Assembly: GCA_900555165.1 (NCBI GenBank)
Contig: USKE01000002.1
Location: 1 to 24,094 of the forward strand
Source: an uncultured Porphyromonadaceae bacterium
Lineage (GTDB): Bacteria > Bacteroidota > Bacteroidia > Bacteroidales > Muribaculaceae
Reading direction: 5' to 3'
DNA length: 24,094 nt
Translations under genes and position numbers: made by a program
Notes under the pieces: model-generated
Seen by the model: only the letters and a program-made list of their open reading frames with translations
Database searches by the model: none
What the model was told of the DNA's origin: nothing
Shown: positions 22,866-24,094 of the stretch, one piece after another
Position numbering within the stretch: the stretch's first letter is position 1
Layout: each line of letters begins with the position of its first letter

Positions 22866-24094
22866 ATGACATACGACCAGACTATCGAGTTCCTATACAG
22901 CCAGACCCCGCAGTTCCAGCAGATCGGGGCTGCCGCCTACAAGCCGGGGCTTGGCACGGTCATCGCGCTTTCAGAAAAATTCGGCAACCCGCACAGGCGC
23001 CTCAGATGCATACACGTCGGGGGGACCAACGGCAAAGGGAGCACCGCCCATTCACTCGCATCAGTATTGCAGGCCGCCGGTTTCAAGGTGGGGCTGTTCA
23101 CATCGCCGCATCTTCTCGATTTCCGCGAACGCATACGCATTAACGGCAACATGATACCGCGTGAGGAGGTCACGGGATTTGTGGAACGGTGCCGTGAGTG
23201 CGACGCACTTGCGGCGAAACCCTCGTTCTTCGAGCTTACAACCGTGATGGCTTTCGACTGGTTTGCCCGCGAGAAGGTTGATGTGGCCGTAATCGAGGTC
23301 GGACTCGGCGGACGTCTCGATTCCACGAATATCATTACCCCGGAACTGTCGGTCATTACCAATATCTCGCTTGACCATGTGGCCCAGCTTGGCGACACGT
23401 TGCCGCAGATAGCCTCGGAGAAGGCGGGTATCATAAAACCCGGTGTGCCCGCTGTCGTCGGCGAGGCAGACGGTAATGTACGGGAGGTATTCGAGCGCAA
23501 AGCCGCCGAAGTCGGGGCACCCGTGAGATTTGCCTGCGACGGCGGCATTTTTACATCGGGAGGCGAACCGCAGTTCACAAAAACTGCGCAAGGCGAGCGT
23601 CTGACGGCCGTGACCCGCACATTCGGGCCGGTGGAGTTTGAGCTTACCGGTGACTGCCAACAACGGAATCTCGCCACCATAACATGCGCGCTCGAATTAT
23701 TGAAAGAGAGTTTCGGCATTACGCCCGATGCCGTAAGGAAAGGTCTGGCCACTGTCAACGAATCAACCGGTCTTGCCGGCAGATGGATGACTCTTTCGCA
23801 AACACCGCTCACCATCTGCGATACCGGCCATAACATCGGTGGTTGGGAATGGCTCGCCCCGCGCCTGGCATCGCACAAAGGGAAACTTATAATGGTAATC
23901 GGTTTCGTGAACGACAAGGATACCTCACATATCCTGCCCCTTATGCCGCACGATGCGGAATATATCTTCACCCGGGCCTCCGTACCCCGTGCCCTGCCGG
24001 CCGAAGAACTTGCACTCCGTGCCGAATCAGCCGGACTGCGGGGACGCACGGCTCCCGATGTAGAGACTGCACTTGTCATGGCACGCGAGGCGGC
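22866..24094 (+). CDS. folC: Bifunctional folylpolyglutamate synthase/dihydrofolate synthase, 3' partial
   Basis: FolC adds glutamate to dihydropteroate and then further glutamates to folate in the cytosol. The frame starts at the ATG 11 bp after the CHR pair (MTYDQTIEFLYSQTPQFQQ) and stays open for 409 codons to the window end, so the C-terminus is missing. Visible Mur-ligase-type motifs: the P-loop GGTNGKGSTAHS, FTSPHLLDFRERI, VGLGGRLDSTN, ISLDHVAQLGDT and SEKAGIIKPG. In the second domain are DTGHN (usually DGAHN) and IGFVNDKD. The remaining part expected is only a few dozen residues. It probably shares the promoter at 21520-21551 with the CHR genes. Nothing is broken in the visible part. 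Confidence 0.95.
   Translation, partial: MTYDQTIEFLYSQTPQFQQIGAAAYKPGLGTVIALSEKFGNPHRRLRCIHVGGTNGKGSTAHSLASVLQAAGFKVGLFTSPHLLDFRERIRINGNMIPREEVTGFVERCRECDALAAKPSFFELTTVMAFDWFAREKVDVAVIEVGLGGRLDSTNIITPELSVITNISLDHVAQLGDTLPQIASEKAGIIKPGVPAVVGEADGNVREVFERKAAEVGAPVRFACDGGIFTSGGEPQFTKTAQGERLTAVTRTFGPVEFELTGDCQQRNLATITCALELLKESFGITPDAVRKGLATVNESTGLAGRWMTLSQTPLTICDTGHNIGGWEWLAPRLASHKGKLIMVIGFVNDKDTSHILPLMPHDAEYIFTRASVPRALPAEELALRAESAGLRGRTAPDVETALVMAREA

Noticed and set aside
22937..24079. 380-codon open frame on the minus strand
   Set aside because: It is antisense to folC, which carries all expected motifs on the plus strand; the antisense product is Ser/Arg/Pro-rich low-complexity sequence.

Overview
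The window looks like chromosomal DNA of an anaerobic gut-type Bacteroidales, most likely a Muribaculaceae-like lineage; the family assignment is inference. The evidence is Bacteroidota-type promoters (-7 box TAnnTTTG, several with a TTTG-like -33 box 19-21 bp upstream), weak Shine-Dalgarno signals, RprX/RprY-type two-component proteins, a DUF5686 outer-membrane protein, the short Bacteroidota form of MenE, and an oxygen-sensitive class III ribonucleotide reductase. No rRNA, tRNA, CRISPR array, prophage or transposase gene was recognised.

Left part (1-4347): the 3' part of an RlmD-type 23S rRNA uracil-C5 methyltransferase runs in from the left and overlaps convergently with a CYTH-domain triphosphatase-like gene. 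A divergent intergenic region carrying an inverted pair of REP-like hairpins separates that gene from a large DUF5686 outer-membrane protein.

Middle-left (4355-10325, minus strand): an Omp85-type barrel gene without POTRA repeats is followed 12 bp later by an EptA-like lipid phosphoethanolamine transferase. Then come nrdD and nrdG, with a well-formed promoter in front of nrdD. This part combines envelope functions with anaerobic deoxynucleotide synthesis.

Centre (10339-15168, plus strand): the menaquinone genes menD-menB-menC-menE are read from a promoter whose -7 box lies in the upstream region of the divergent Omp85 promoter, so the two promoters are interleaved. menE is split by a single reading-frame shift. 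The cluster ends in a hairpin terminator and is followed by a second copy of the REP-like inverted pair and a bidirectional terminator.

Right (15476-21299, minus strand): yihY (BrkB-type membrane protein) and ridA overlap by 4 bp. A secreted Bacillus AmyE-like alpha-amylase stands alone, with no SusC/SusD neighbours. An RprX-RprY-like sensor kinase/response regulator pair has its own promoter. The plus-strand end (21614-24094) holds a split pair of short CHR-family transporter genes and the 5' part of folC, probably one operon.

I do not see a clear new defence or biosynthetic system. The most unusual items are the GTAG-headed REP-like inverted pairs, in which one unit keeps its hairpin despite a different stem sequence; the frameshift in menE; the POTRA-less Omp85/EptA gene pair with its interleaved promoter; the orphan AmyE-type amylase; and a long unexplained stem-loop after the response regulator gene.
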